Assembly: GCF_013401515.1 (NCBI RefSeq)
Contig: NZ_CP058529.1
Coordinates: 930,001 to 994,000 of the forward strand
DNA length: 64,000 bases
Reading direction: 5' to 3'
Source: Halorarum halophilum
Lineage (GTDB): Archaea > Halobacteriota > Halobacteria > Halobacteriales > Haloferacaceae
This document shows, piece by piece, positions 25,221-33,603 of the stretch. A program made the translations under genes and the position numbers. The notes under the pieces are model-generated. The model saw only the letters and a program-made list of their open reading frames with translations, searched no databases and had not been told where the DNA came from. Position 1 is the first letter of the stretch. Each line of letters opens with the position of its first letter.

Positions 25221-25476
25221 CCGTCCCACAAGGGGTGACTGCCCGACCGAGGGTAGAATCGATCCGGTGAAACGGGTACGAACTGTCGGCTGTGGGCCTC
25301 CGATCTGTTGTGAGGATGTGGAGTAACGAATATCGTTTATCACGTCAGACGCCACGTGCGTTCGTCACGTTGGCGGGGGCGATCAAACTGTTCTGGTGCG
25401 AGCACGTTCACCTCCCGCCCGTTCCGGCGTAGCCTCGCCGGACGACCCGACAGCTGATTGCGGGGGTACAGTCCCG
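25221..25476. other. Convergent intergenic gap with TATA-like element and hairpin
   Basis: This 256-base gap separates two converging genes, so no promoter is required, yet an AT-rich TATA-like stretch (GAATATCGTTTATCACG, 25327-25343) is present. A 7-bp hairpin follows: TCCGGCG at 25423-25429 and CGCCGGA at 25436-25442, close to the cysteine-synthase stop. A small non-coding RNA on the plus strand, or a 3' hairpin for the converging gene, are possible readings. No protein-coding frame is convincing. Confidence 0.4.
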
Positions 25477-26442
25477 TCAGTCGAACATCCCGGTCGACAT
25501 GTACCGTTCGCCGGAGTCCCAGAACACAGTGAGCACGAGCGGGTCGTCGCCGGACTCCCCGGCGTCCGACCTGGGTTCCCACCCGTCCACCGCGACGTCG
25601 CCGTAGCCGGGGTCCTCGCCGGTGGCGAACGCCTCGGCGACACGCCGGGCGAGGAGGTTCGACGCGCCGCTCGACTGGCCGACGAGGATGCCCTCCTCGC
25701 GGGCGAGCCGTCGGCACTCGGCCTCCGCCTCGTCGAGTCCGACGGTGAACACGCCGTCGAGGAGGTCGGCGTCGAGGTTCGGGCTGACGAAGCCCGGACC
25801 CATCCCCTGGAAGTCGTCCGCGTCGACCGACCCGCCCGAGAGCGCCGCGCTGTGCTCCGGTTCGACCGCGACGACGTCCATCGCGGGGAACGCCTCGCGG
25901 AGCCGGCGTCCGATACCGGAGAGCGTGCCGCCGGTCCCGACGCCCGCGACGAGCGCGTCCGGTTCGCGGCCGTCCAACTGGTCCAGGATCTCCTCGGCCG
26001 TCGTCTCGTAGTGGGCGCGGGGGTTCGCCGCGTTCTCGAACTGGCGGAGCTGGACCATCCCGTCGGCCTCGAGTTCGTCCGCGCGCGCCTTCGCGTCCTC
26101 GATGTTCCCCTCGACGAGTTCGATCTCGGCGCCGTACGCCCGCATCACCCGCCGCCGCTCCTCGCTCTTCGAGGCGGGCATCACGAGCGTCACGTCGTAC
26201 CCCTTCGCCGCGCCGACGAGCGCGAGCCCGACGCCGGTGTTCCCCGACGTCGGCTCGACGACGGCGTCGCCCGGCGTCAGTTCCCCGGCCGCCTCGGCCG
26301 CCTCCACCATGTAGCGGGCCGGGCGGTCCTTCGCGGAGCCGCCGGGGTTGCGCGACTCCAGCTTCGCCGCCACGGTGGCGCCCTCCGGCGAGCGTACCCG
26401 TACCAGCGGCGAGCCGATGGTCTCCAGCACGGAGTCGTCCAT
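25477..26442 (-). CDS. cysK: Cysteine synthase (O-acetylserine sulfhydrylase type)
   Basis: A 321-residue fold-type II PLP enzyme. K38 in NPGGSAKDR is the PLP Schiff-base Lys, EPTSGNTGVGLA (63-74) binds the substrate carboxylate, and GVGTGGTLSGIGR binds the PLP phosphate. It makes cysteine from O-acetylserine (or O-phosphoserine) and sulfide in the cytosol. The start is placed at ATG 26440-26442; a GTG 24 bases upstream is in frame but adds only NRSVLTD. Cystathionine beta-synthase without the regulatory domain is a close alternative. Confidence 0.9.
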   Translation of the reverse strand: MDDSVLETIGSPLVRVRSPEGATVAAKLESRNPGGSAKDRPARYMVEAAEAAGELTPGDAVVEPTSGNTGVGLALVGAAKGYDVTLVMPASKSEERRRVMRAYGAEIELVEGNIEDAKARADELEADGMVQLRQFENAANPRAHYETTAEEILDQLDGREPDALVAGVGTGGTLSGIGRRLREAFPAMDVVAVEPEHSAALSGGSVDADDFQGMGPGFVSPNLDADLLDGVFTVGLDEAEAECRRLAREEGILVGQSSGASNLLARRVAEAFATGEDPGYGDVAVDGWEPRSDAGESGDDPLVLTVFWDSGERYMSTGMFD

Positions 26443-26553
26443 GTCCGTCAGTACGGACCGGTTCACTTAACCAGTCCCCGACACCGGCAATACCCCGATC
26501 GCGGTCGCTGCCGCGGACGTGGAGGTTATGCCGCCCGCCCGCCTAGTCCGGCC

Positions 26554-26934
26554 ATGAGCCAGGCACTCGATACGATGGAGTCCAACCCGGGCGCGGGCCA
26601 CGACGCCCCAGCCGAGGTCGTGGAGGCGCTCGCGGACGACGACCTGCGGTTCAAGGTCTGGGGCGGCGACTGGTGTCCCGACTGCACCGACCAGCTCCCG
26701 CGGTTCGCCGCCGTGCTCGACGAAGCAGGCGTTCCCGCGGACCGCGTCGACCAGTACCCGGTCGAGAAGGTCGACGGCGAGAAGGAGGGCCCCGGGATGG
26801 ACGAGCACGACGTCGAGTACATCCCGACCGTCGTCGTGTTCCGGCGGGACGAGGAGGTCGCCCGGTTCGTGGAGTCCGCGAACGAGCCGATCGCGGAGTC
26901 CCTCGCTGGGGAACTGACCGGCAAATCGTCGTAG
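26554..26934 (+). CDS. Thioredoxin-like protein
   Basis: A 126-residue protein with a CPDC redox motif (C41-C44) in FKVWGGDWCPDCTDQLPRF, the thioredoxin-fold arrangement, and IPTVVVFRRDEEVARF with a cis-Pro. The approximately 60-residue insertion after the CPDC helix is short. Thiol-disulfide exchange is inferred, with possible partner in the divergent cysteine synthase 112 bases away. ATG 26554. Confidence 0.85.
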   Translation: MSQALDTMESNPGAGHDAPAEVVEALADDDLRFKVWGGDWCPDCTDQLPRFAAVLDEAGVPADRVDQYPVEKVDGEKEGPGMDEHDVEYIPTVVVFRRDEEVARFVESANEPIAESLAGELTGKSS

Positions 26935-27124
26935 CACGGAACCGGCCGACGAGGTTCGGCCCGGGCGAACGTTTTTCACCGGAAACGCAGCCAGACGGTG
27001 CGTGACCTGATTCGAACCGCGCGCCGGACCGCGAAATACCCGATACGACCGGCGCGCGAGCCGACCCCATCGAAAACCCCTGACCGGGAGGACAACGCTA
27101 CGTGGGACGGTGTCGGGTGTTCGC

Positions 27125-28324
27125 TCAGAAGGTGGAGAGCTCGCCCTCGATGACGCGCCGCGTGATGTCCGTCACGTTCGCGAGGCGCTCGTCGATGAGT
27201 TCGACCATCTCGGCCTCCACGTCGGCGACCGCCACGCCCTCCTCGGTGACGACCTGCGCGTCGGCAACGTGGGGCTCGTCGATGGGGCGTCCGATCTGCG
27301 AGAGGAGCCGTACCTGCAGGTCACGGATGCCGTCGACCTCTTCGACGACCGACTCCGCGATGTCCGTCGAGAGCAGGTTGTATATCTTCCCGATGTGGTT
27401 GACGGGGTTCTTTCCCGAGGTCGCCTCCATACTCATCGGCCGGTTCGGCGTGATGAGCCCGTTCGCGCGGTTGCCCCGTCCGACGGAGCCGTCGTCGCCC
27501 TGCTCGGCCGAGGTTCCCGTCGTCGTGAGGTAGATGGACCCCTCCTCGAGGTCGTCGGCGGTGTTCACCTGCACGTGGACCTCGCGGTCGGTGTAGTCGT
27601 GCGAGAGGTCGGTCACGAACTCCTCCACTCGCTCCACGGCGGCCACGTAGTCGTCCATGTCGGCGACGTACGAGTCGATCATCGCCGCGGCGACGGTGAT
27701 GTCGATCACGTCGCCCTCGCGCTTGCCCATGATCTTCACGTCCGGGCCGAGTTCCGGGTGGGAGTCCGCGTAGGACCCGTTGAGCGCGCGCTCGGCCTCG
27801 AGGACGATGCGTTCGGTCTCGGTCCGTGGAGCGTGGCCGACGCCGAAGGACGTGTCGTTCGCCATCGGAACCTGCGCGCCGTCCTCCCCGAAGACCTCCT
27901 GGAGGTCGCCCGATCCCTCGCCGAGCTTCACGTCCAGCACGATCTCCGTGCCGACGTCGAGTTCGGGGACCGTCTCGTTCAGGTACGTGCGGGCTGCTTC
28001 CAGCGCCGTCCGCTCGACCGGGAGCGTCTGCCCCTCGTACTTCTTGGTCGCGCGGCCGACGATGAGCAGGTAGATGGGTTCGAGCACCTCGCCGCCGCCG
28101 AACGCCGGCGAGGCCGAGCCCGCCGCGAGCTGTGTCTCGTCGGTGTTGTAGTGGAGCACCTTCCCGACGCGGTCGATGTACAGCTGCGAGAGCGCGCGGG
28201 AGACCGCCTCTGCGATGCCGTCGGAGATTGAGTCGGGGTGTCCGAGCCCCTTCCGCTCGACGATCTCCACGCCCTGATCCTCGACTGCACGGCGGTCGAG
28301 TTCGGAGACTTGGATGTTCCTCAT
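27125..28324 (-). CDS. mat: S-adenosylmethionine synthetase, archaeal type
   Basis: A 399-residue enzyme of the archaeal MAT family, unlike bacterial MetK. Landmarks: [18 protein letters not shown] (23-40), which carries the ATP/Mg residues, [15 protein letters not shown], and [20 protein letters not shown] with [12 protein letters not shown] following. It condenses methionine and ATP to SAM, feeding the methyltransferases here (for example TrmJ). ATG at 28322-28324. Monocistronic in this layout. Confidence 0.96.
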   Translation of the reverse strand: MRNIQVSELDRRAVEDQGVEIVERKGLGHPDSISDGIAEAVSRALSQLYIDRVGKVLHYNTDETQLAAGSASPAFGGGEVLEPIYLLIVGRATKKYEGQTLPVERTALEAARTYLNETVPELDVGTEIVLDVKLGEGSGDLQEVFGEDGAQVPMANDTSFGVGHAPRTETERIVLEAERALNGSYADSHPELGPDVKIMGKREGDVIDITVAAAMIDSYVADMDDYVAAVERVEEFVTDLSHDYTDREVHVQVNTADDLEEGSIYLTTTGTSAEQGDDGSVGRGNRANGLITPNRPMSMEATSGKNPVNHIGKIYNLLSTDIAESVVEEVDGIRDLQVRLLSQIGRPIDEPHVADAQVVTEEGVAVADVEAEMVELIDERLANVTDITRRVIEGELSTF

Positions 28325-28384
28325 TACCCGAGCGGTCGAGATGGGCGGAACTATAACTTGCGGAAACGGTTTCGGTCGTGGCTA

Positions 28385-28966
28385 TTACTGCGAGGCATCC
28401 CCGTCGTCCGCGAGGAGGAGGCCGAGATACGAGGTCCGGATCTGGTCGGCGGGGTCGAGACCGAGGTCCCGGAGCACCTCGTACGCACCCTCGCGGGCCG
28501 ACTCGATCCCGTCCTCCTCGGCCTCCCGTTCGACCTCCACGAACTCGCCGAGGCCCACCACGCTGTCGAGCGTAACCGTGTAGCCGTCGAGGCCGTATCG
28601 CTCACGCTCCTTCTCGACGGTCGCGGCCGGTTCGAAGCCAAGGCCGTCGAGGACGCCCTCCAGGGCCGTTGAGTCGTCCACCGGGGTCTCGTGCTCCTCG
28701 CGGGTCTTCGACGCTCGCTCGACGAGCGGTCCCTTGTAGGTTAGCCTGGTCTCGGTCGGTTCGTCGTCGGCCTCCGCGTCGCCGTCGTCGGGACCCCCTT
28801 CGCGGCGGATGCGGAGCGCCTCGTCCGTCTCGGCGAACTCGCGGTGCGGCGCGTCATAGTACACGTCAGTCTGGCTGACCCTCTCGGTTCGCTCGGCGCC
28901 GAGTTCCGCGAGTCGCTGCCGGACGAGCCTGTGGTCCGCACGGACCTTCACCTCGACCTCGTACAT
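28385..28966 (-). CDS. CYTH-domain protein (CyaB-like)
   Basis: A 193-residue CYTH tunnel-fold protein starting MYEVEVKVRA, with the ExExK signature (E3, E5, K7) for metal and triphosphate binding. Internal strands end in basic residues (ALRIRRE, TRLTYKG) and FVEVEREAEE completes the pattern. Members are class IV adenylate cyclases or triphosphatases (ThTPase-like); which one applies here cannot be decided from sequence. An acidic linker (about 59-70) is inserted. ATG at 28964-28966. Confidence 0.87.
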   Translation of the reverse strand: MYEVEVKVRADHRLVRQRLAELGAERTERVSQTDVYYDAPHREFAETDEALRIRREGGPDDGDAEADDEPTETRLTYKGPLVERASKTREEHETPVDDSTALEGVLDGLGFEPAATVEKERERYGLDGYTVTLDSVVGLGEFVEVEREAEEDGIESAREGAYEVLRDLGLDPADQIRTSYLGLLLADDGDASQ

Positions 28967-29118
28967 ACGCGTGGGTGCTCGCCGGGACGGACAAAAAGGG
29001 TCCCGTCGAGACGCTCACGGCGGAGTTCACCTCGGGTTAGGGGGTCCGCCGAATAGCGTGCTAGCCCGGTCGAATCTGGTGCTCATGTTCCAGTTTCGGT
29101 CGTTTTCGGCGGCCGGGG

Positions 29119-29137
29119 ACGAAACGTGATTCTTAAG
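29119..29137 (+). promoter_or_regulatory. BRE/TATA of the FKBP gene
   Basis: GACGAAAC (BRE-like, 29119-29126) directly precedes GATTCTTAAG (29128-29137). The expected transcription start falls close to the ATG at 29162, so the mRNA is probably leaderless. Confidence 0.55.
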
Positions 29138-29161
29138 GACCGCACGGGCGACCGTCAGGAC

Positions 29162-30175
29162 ATGAGCGAAGAAGAGCAGGCTGACGCGGCCGAGTCCGCC
29201 GACGCCGACGCGGAGGCAGAGGACGCATCGGCAGCGCAGGACGACGAGACCGACGAGGAGAGCGGGATCCAGCAGAACGACTTCGTCAAACTCGAGTACA
29301 CGGTCCGAACCGTCGCGTCCGAGGAGGACGAGGAAGGTCGAGTCGTCGACACGACCAAGAAGGACGTCGCCGAGGAGGCCGGCATCGACGACGACGACTA
29401 CGACTTCTCTCCGCGGACCATCGTCGTCGGGGAGGGGCACGTGTTCGCGAGCGTCGACGAGGACCTCGTCGGCCGGGAGGTCGGCGACGAGAACGTGGTC
29501 ACCGTCCCCGCCGACGAGGCGTTCGGGGAGTTCGACCCCGAGGACGTCCGGACCGTCAGCGTCGAGAAGGTCCCCGAGGACGACCGCTACCCCGGCGCGC
29601 AGGTGACCATCGACGGCGACCAGGGCTACCTCGAGACGGTCATCGGCGGCCGCGCCCGCGTCGACTTCAACCACCCGCTCGCCGGCGACGACCTCGAGTA
29701 CGAGTACGAGATCCTCGAACTCGTTGAGGACCGCGAGGAGCAGGCCGCGAGCCTCATCGGCATGTACCTCCAGGAGACGCCCGAGGTCCGAATCGAGACC
29801 GAGACGGTCGAAGAGGAGGTCACCCTCGAGGCGTCCGAGAACGAGGACGGCGAGGTCGAGAAGGAGACGGAACTGCGCGACGTCGAGAAGGACACGCTGT
29901 ACATCGAGGCGACGCCGATGATGCAGATGAACCAGCAGTGGATGTTCTCGAAGCAGCAGATCGCCCAGGACCTGATGGGCCGACTCGGCCTCGACAGGGT
30001 CGTCGTCGAGGAGGTCATCGACGGCTCCGGCGGCATGATGGGCGGGATGGGCGGCATGATGGGTGGCATGGGCGGCCTCGGCGGCGAGGACGCCGAGGAC
30101 GTCGAGGAGGCGCTCGAGGACGTCGACGTCGACGCCGACGAGCTCGTCGAGGAGCTCGAGGGCGACGAGGAGTAA
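29162..30175 (+). CDS. FKBP-type peptidyl-prolyl isomerase with Gly-Met segment
   Basis: A 337-residue protein. An acidic leader (1-38) precedes an FKBP domain interrupted by an IF (insert-in-flap) domain as in SlyD/archaeal long FKBPs; VKLEYTVRTV (42-51) and VDFNHPLAGDDLEYEYEILEL (167-187) are the ends of the FKBP fold. A C-terminal domain (about 195-285) follows, then a Gly-Met-rich run at 290-308 with several GGM units and an acidic tail. It likely folds and isomerises proline peptides in the cytosol. The Gly-Met run recalls chaperonin C-terminal tails. ATG 29162. Confidence 0.9.
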   Translation: MSEEEQADAAESADADAEAEDASAAQDDETDEESGIQQNDFVKLEYTVRTVASEEDEEGRVVDTTKKDVAEEAGIDDDDYDFSPRTIVVGEGHVFASVDEDLVGREVGDENVVTVPADEAFGEFDPEDVRTVSVEKVPEDDRYPGAQVTIDGDQGYLETVIGGRARVDFNHPLAGDDLEYEYEILELVEDREEQAASLIGMYLQETPEVRIETETVEEEVTLEASENEDGEVEKETELRDVEKDTLYIEATPMMQMNQQWMFSKQQIAQDLMGRLGLDRVVVEEVIDGSGGMMGGMGGMMGGMGGLGGEDAEDVEEALEDVDVDADELVEELEGDEE

Positions 30176-30196
30176 ACCGGCACCCCCGTTTCTCGC

Positions 30197-30457
30197 ATGG
30201 CACTCGAATCCGTCCGCGACGACCTGCTGGTCGCCGGCGTCGCCGCGGCCTGTGCGGTCACGCTGACGCTGTCGCTCGAGCTGCTCGCGAACGTGTCGGT
30301 GTCGGTCTGGCTCCACTCGACGCCGCTTGCCGTCTACTTCGCCTACCTGTTCTCCCGGAAGGGTGGGCCGTACGGCCCGCTCGACACGGCGCAGAACTGG
30401 GCCGTTCTCGCGGTGGCGGTCACCGTCGTCGCTGGCGCGTACGCGCTGTTCGCCTAG
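30197..30457 (+). CDS. Small two- or three-helix membrane protein
   Basis: An 86-residue hydrophobic protein. Segments at about 10-31 (VAGVAAACAVTLTLSLELL), 35-52 and 67-85 are possible transmembrane helices; the loop SRKGGPYGPLDTAQNW is conserved-looking. I do not recognise the family. It follows the FKBP gene by 21 bases and may share its transcript. Position relative to FKBP does not by itself indicate function. Confidence 0.6.
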   Translation: MALESVRDDLLVAGVAAACAVTLTLSLELLANVSVSVWLHSTPLAVYFAYLFSRKGGPYGPLDTAQNWAVLAVAVTVVAGAYALFA

Positions 30458-30555
30458 AGAGTCGGTCGACGGACCCCGTCGGCCGACCGCGACGGCCCGG
30501 CCACCTATCTGCGCGCGGTCGCGGCGCTTTTACCACCGCACATCCAAGACAGCCC

Positions 30556-30957
30556 ATGAGCATCGAGACGGACGCGGAGTCCGACGCGACGGCCGGAACC
30601 GACGTGGACGCGCTCGCCGGACGGCTCGGCGAGGCCATCGTGGACCTGCCGGCCTACCGGCGCTTCGCCGAGGCGAAGGCCGCGGTGGAGGCCGACGAGG
30701 AGGCGCAGGAGCGCATCTCCGAGTTCGAACAGCTCCGTCAGGAGTTCTCCTTCGCGCGGCAGATGGGCAACGCGGACGAGGAGAGCCTCCGGAAGCTGCA
30801 GGAGGCCCAGGCCGACCTCCACTCGCTCCCGGTGATGGAGGAGTACGTCGAGGCGCAGGACGAGCTACAGGGTCGGCTGGAGGAACTGAACGAGGCCGTC
30901 TCCGCCCCGCTGGCCGTCGATTTCGGCGGCGAGGCCGGCGGCTGCTGTCAGGATTAG
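30556..30957 (+). CDS. YlbF/YmcA-family protein
   Basis: A 133-residue helical protein. Residues 18-120 form the YlbF-like helical hairpin: DALAGRLGEAIVDLPAYRRF, AQERISEFEQLRQEFSFARQ and LHSLPVMEEYVEAQDELQ. The C-terminus GGEAGGCCQD has a vicinal Cys pair found in haloarchaeal members. Bacterial YlbF/YmcA form an Fe-S complex involved in RNA processing with RNase Y; here the Cys pair could bind metal or be a thiol switch. ATG 30556 has no Shine-Dalgarno. Confidence 0.85.
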   Translation: MSIETDAESDATAGTDVDALAGRLGEAIVDLPAYRRFAEAKAAVEADEEAQERISEFEQLRQEFSFARQMGNADEESLRKLQEAQADLHSLPVMEEYVEAQDELQGRLEELNEAVSAPLAVDFGGEAGGCCQD

Positions 30958-30965
30958 GAACACGG

Positions 30966-31002
30966 ACCTCTTTTGACGGGGTCCTCCTCGCTCGCGGAGG
31001 AG
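30966..31002 (+). repeat. 3' gene-end element, copy A (shared with 33335-33362)
   Basis: A 28-base stretch beginning 9 bases after the YlbF stop (30966-30993) matches 33335-33362, after the RecA-like gene, at 24 of 28 positions. The copy here continues into a 6-bp stem, CTCCTC (30984-30989) with GAGGAG (30997-31002). Likely a transcript-end or small repeated element. Confidence 0.55.
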
Positions 31003-31081
31003 TGCTAGTTATGCCACGAGTTGGAGCTCGAATCCGTCGATTTTCGGACCGTTTACGTCACGTCCCCGCCATCTTTCGGAC

Positions 31082-31999
31082 GTGATCAGCCCTCCACCCA
31101 CGAGCGTCATCCTCCCGACGATACGCTGGACCTCGGCGTGTGACGAGGTCGCCGACCAGCTCGAACCGGACGACGAACTGCTCGTCGTCGCAGACGACGA
31201 GTCCGATCCGGTAGCCGACCACCTGGGGGACCTCCCGGACGGCGTCCGACTCGTGTTCGCGGGCGAGCCCGAGCGGTGTTCGGGGAAAGCCAACGCCATC
31301 GCCGCCGGGATGGAGGCCGCCGAGCACGACCGGCTCGTCTGGACTGACGACGACTTCCACCACCCGTCGGACTGGCTCTCCCGGCTCCACGCCGACTACG
31401 CCGAGCACGGACCCGTCTCCGAGGTCCCGTTCTTCGTCGGCCGAGATCCGCTGTCGACGTTGCTGGAGCCGATCTACGCCATCGGCGGGACGCTCGGCGC
31501 GTACGCCAACGATAAGGCGTGGGGCGGCGGCGTGCTGTTCGAGCGCGACGACCTCGACGAGGCGGCGTTCCTTCGCGACCTCCGGCGGACCGTGAGCGAC
31601 GACGGCCTGCTGTCGGAGCACCTCGACGTAACCCCCCTCCGACGGGCACGCCGCGTCGACGTCGGCGGGACGGTTCGCGAGACGCTGGAGCGACACGCCA
31701 GGTTCTGCCAAATCGTCCACCGACACGAACCCCGGGACACGGTCGTGATGGGGGCGACCGCGACGGCGACGACGGCGCCGCTCCTGCTGTTCCCGTGGGC
31801 CGGGATACTGCTCTCGACGCTGCTCGTCGCGGCCGTCTACGCCGCCTTCGGCGTTCGCAGGTGGACCGCGCTCCTCGCGTTCCCGGCGATGATCCTCCAG
31901 GCGCCCGCGCTCGCCTACGGGCTCGCTCGCAGGACGTTCGTGTGGGGCGGTCGCCGCTATCGCTGGCGGTCGAAGTTCGACGTCGAGGTCCTGTCGTAG
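31082..31999 (+). CDS. Glycosyltransferase family 2 with membrane segments
   Basis: A 305-residue GT-A glycosyltransferase. SVILPTIR opens the Rossmann fold, and WTDDDFHHP (about 97-105) is the DxD-like metal/nucleotide-sugar site. Two to three hydrophobic segments near 220-285 suggest a membrane anchor facing the cytosol, as in dolichol-linked sugar transferases. GTG start at 31082. It may act in S-layer or lipid glycosylation; neighbours give no further clue. Confidence 0.85.
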   Translation: MISPPPTSVILPTIRWTSACDEVADQLEPDDELLVVADDESDPVADHLGDLPDGVRLVFAGEPERCSGKANAIAAGMEAAEHDRLVWTDDDFHHPSDWLSRLHADYAEHGPVSEVPFFVGRDPLSTLLEPIYAIGGTLGAYANDKAWGGGVLFERDDLDEAAFLRDLRRTVSDDGLLSEHLDVTPLRRARRVDVGGTVRETLERHARFCQIVHRHEPRDTVVMGATATATTAPLLLFPWAGILLSTLLVAAVYAAFGVRRWTALLAFPAMILQAPALAYGLARRTFVWGGRRYRWRSKFDVEVLS

Positions 32000-32036
32000 G
32001 CGAACGTTCAAACCGGATGGGGCGGCCAGACCGCCC

Positions 32037-32666
32037 ATGCTCGCAGTGACCGGCGGGAAAGGCGGCTCCGGCAAGACGACGACGACTCTGGGTCTCGCCC
32101 GCGCGCTCGACTCGCCGGCCCTCGCCGTCGACGCCGACTGGGACCTCCCGGACCTCCACGCGCTCGCCGGCGTCCCGCGAGGGTGGACCGAGCCGAACGC
32201 GGTCGCGGCCGCCTCGAGGGCCCCGGTGTCCGACGGGGCGCGCGTCCTCGCCGCCCCGTCGGATCGCGACGAGCGGGATGTCGGCGCAGTCCTCCGGGCG
32301 CTCGACGGCGTCGACGCGTTCGTCCTGGCCGACTGCCCCGCCGGCGCCGGCCCGGACGCTGCCGTGCCGCTCCGTGTCGCCGACGCAGCGGTGCTGGCGG
32401 TCACTCCCTGCGCCCCCGCGCTCCGCGACGCCGCGAAGGCCGCGGCCATGGCCCGGCAGCTCGACACCCCCGTCCTCGGTGCGGTCCTCACGCGGGCCCG
32501 GGCCGTTCCGCCGGGTGTCGACGACGCGCTCGGCTGTCCGGTGCTTGCTCGGGTTCCGCCGGTTCGTCGGGAGGTCCTGTCGACCGAGCGCGTCCACGCG
32601 GCGTACGCGTCGGCCGCCGCGGAACTCGCGGAACTGTCGCAGCTATCATTGGAGAGATGCGGGTGA
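32037..32666 (+). CDS. MinD/ParA-like ATPase
   Basis: A 209-residue deviant Walker P-loop protein: MLAVTGGKGGSGKTTTTLGL with K8 as signature lysine and GKTT at 12-15, VDADWDLPDLHAL as the switch I Asp region. It lacks the membrane-targeting helix of bacterial MinD and is shorter than ParA. ATG 32037. It lies 35 bases upstream of the RecA-like gene, the pairing common in haloarchaea. Positioning of a cell component or regulation of the RecA-like partner are possible. Confidence 0.85.
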   Translation: MLAVTGGKGGSGKTTTTLGLARALDSPALAVDADWDLPDLHALAGVPRGWTEPNAVAAASRAPVSDGARVLAAPSDRDERDVGAVLRALDGVDAFVLADCPAGAGPDAAVPLRVADAAVLAVTPCAPALRDAAKAAAMARQLDTPVLGAVLTRARAVPPGVDDALGCPVLARVPPVRREVLSTERVHAAYASAAAELAELSQLSLERCG

Positions 32667-32701
32667 CAACCGTTATCTGCCTCCGCTCGGTTCGGTGGAG
32701 C

Positions 32702-33328
32702 ATGGCTGACCGGCTCCCGACCGGCGTCGACGTGCTCGACCGCCGGTTCGACGGCGGCATCCCGAAGGGGAGCGTCGTCCAGTTCGCGGCCGACGCCGCG
32801 AGCCAGTCGGAGCTACTGCTGTACGAGCTGACGGCCGCGCGCGGGACGTTGTACCTCACGACGCTGCGCTCGGAGACCGCCGTCGCCGACGCCTTCGCGG
32901 CCACGCGGACCCGGGTGGGCAACCCGACGGTTCGGGAGATCGACGGCGACGCGCCGCTGGACGCCGCCAACCGCCTCGTCGGGACCCTCCCGGAGGGCGC
33001 GAACCTCGTCATCGACGTGCTCGACCCGCTCGAACGCATGGATCGCGGACGGTACCGACGGTTCCTCAACGAACTGCAGACGACGATGGTGAACACCGGC
33101 AGCGTCGCGTTCCTTCACTGCATGAAGGGCGGGAACGAGCCGGAGAACCGGTCGATGACCGAGCACGTGGCCGACGTCGTCTGGGACCTCCGGACGACCG
33201 TCCGCGGGACGGACGTGGTGAACCACCTGGCGGTCCCGAAGTTCCGCGGCGGGCGGGCGCTCGACGAGACGGTGAAGCTGAAACTGGAGGAGTCGGTCAC
33301 GATCGACACCAGCCGGGACATCGCCTAG
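32702..33328 (+). CDS. RecA/KaiC-superfamily protein with degenerate P-loop
   Basis: A 208-residue protein with the RAD55-type opening, TGVDVLDRRFDGGIPKGSVV (7-26). The usual GxxGxGKT is replaced by FAADAASQSE (28-37), so it is unlikely to bind ATP normally. VIDVLDPLERM is at the Walker B-like strand. Homologues are called HTR-like proteins in haloarchaea. It follows the MinD-like gene and may be the sensory or output partner. ATG 32702. Confidence 0.8.
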   Translation: MADRLPTGVDVLDRRFDGGIPKGSVVQFAADAASQSELLLYELTAARGTLYLTTLRSETAVADAFAATRTRVGNPTVREIDGDAPLDAANRLVGTLPEGANLVIDVLDPLERMDRGRYRRFLNELQTTMVNTGSVAFLHCMKGGNEPENRSMTEHVADVVWDLRTTVRGTDVVNHLAVPKFRGGRALDETVKLKLEESVTIDTSRDIA

Positions 33329-33334
33329 CCACGA

Positions 33335-33362
33335 ACCTCTATTCTCGGGGTCATCCTCGCTC
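33335..33362 (+). repeat. 3' gene-end element, copy B
   Basis: Begins 7 bases after the RecA-like stop and matches copy A (30966-30993) at 24 of 28 positions, including CGGGGTC and TCCTCGCTC blocks. It is followed by CCTTCGGTCGCTCG and then two 10-bp hairpins. The two copies follow different genes in the same orientation. Confidence 0.55.
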
Positions 33363-33404
33363 CCTTCGGTCGCTCGTCGAACCCCCGGAAAACCCGTTCA
33401 TGTC

Positions 33405-33455
33405 GTGGGATTCCGCCGGAATCCCACTACTAACGGGAAATCTTCGATTTCCCGT
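33405..33455. repeat. Two adjacent perfect 10-bp hairpins
   Basis: GTGGGATTCC (33405-33414), a 3-base loop, then its complement (33418-33427). Five bases later ACGGGAAATC (33433-33442), a 3-base loop, then its complement (33446-33455). Both lie in the 275-base gap between the RecA-like gene and the exchanger gene. Tandem short-loop hairpins suggest an RNA element or a mobile repeat. Confidence 0.75.
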
Positions 33456-33603
33456 GATGCCAAAACGCCTCCTGCTCGGGCCTTACGGCCCTCGCTCGCG
33501 GTGGGAGTCGTAGTACTCTCACGGACAATTCGACCTTCCTCGCCGTGGCACGGTCGCATCCGAAACCGACCGGATTTACACCCTCCCGACCACGGACCCC
33601 GAT

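Noticed and set aside
26990-27090. Possible tRNA on the minus strand around GGTTCGAATCA
   Set aside because: The T-loop-like sequence does not have a pairing T-stem, and no anticodon arm or acceptor stem can be folded around it.
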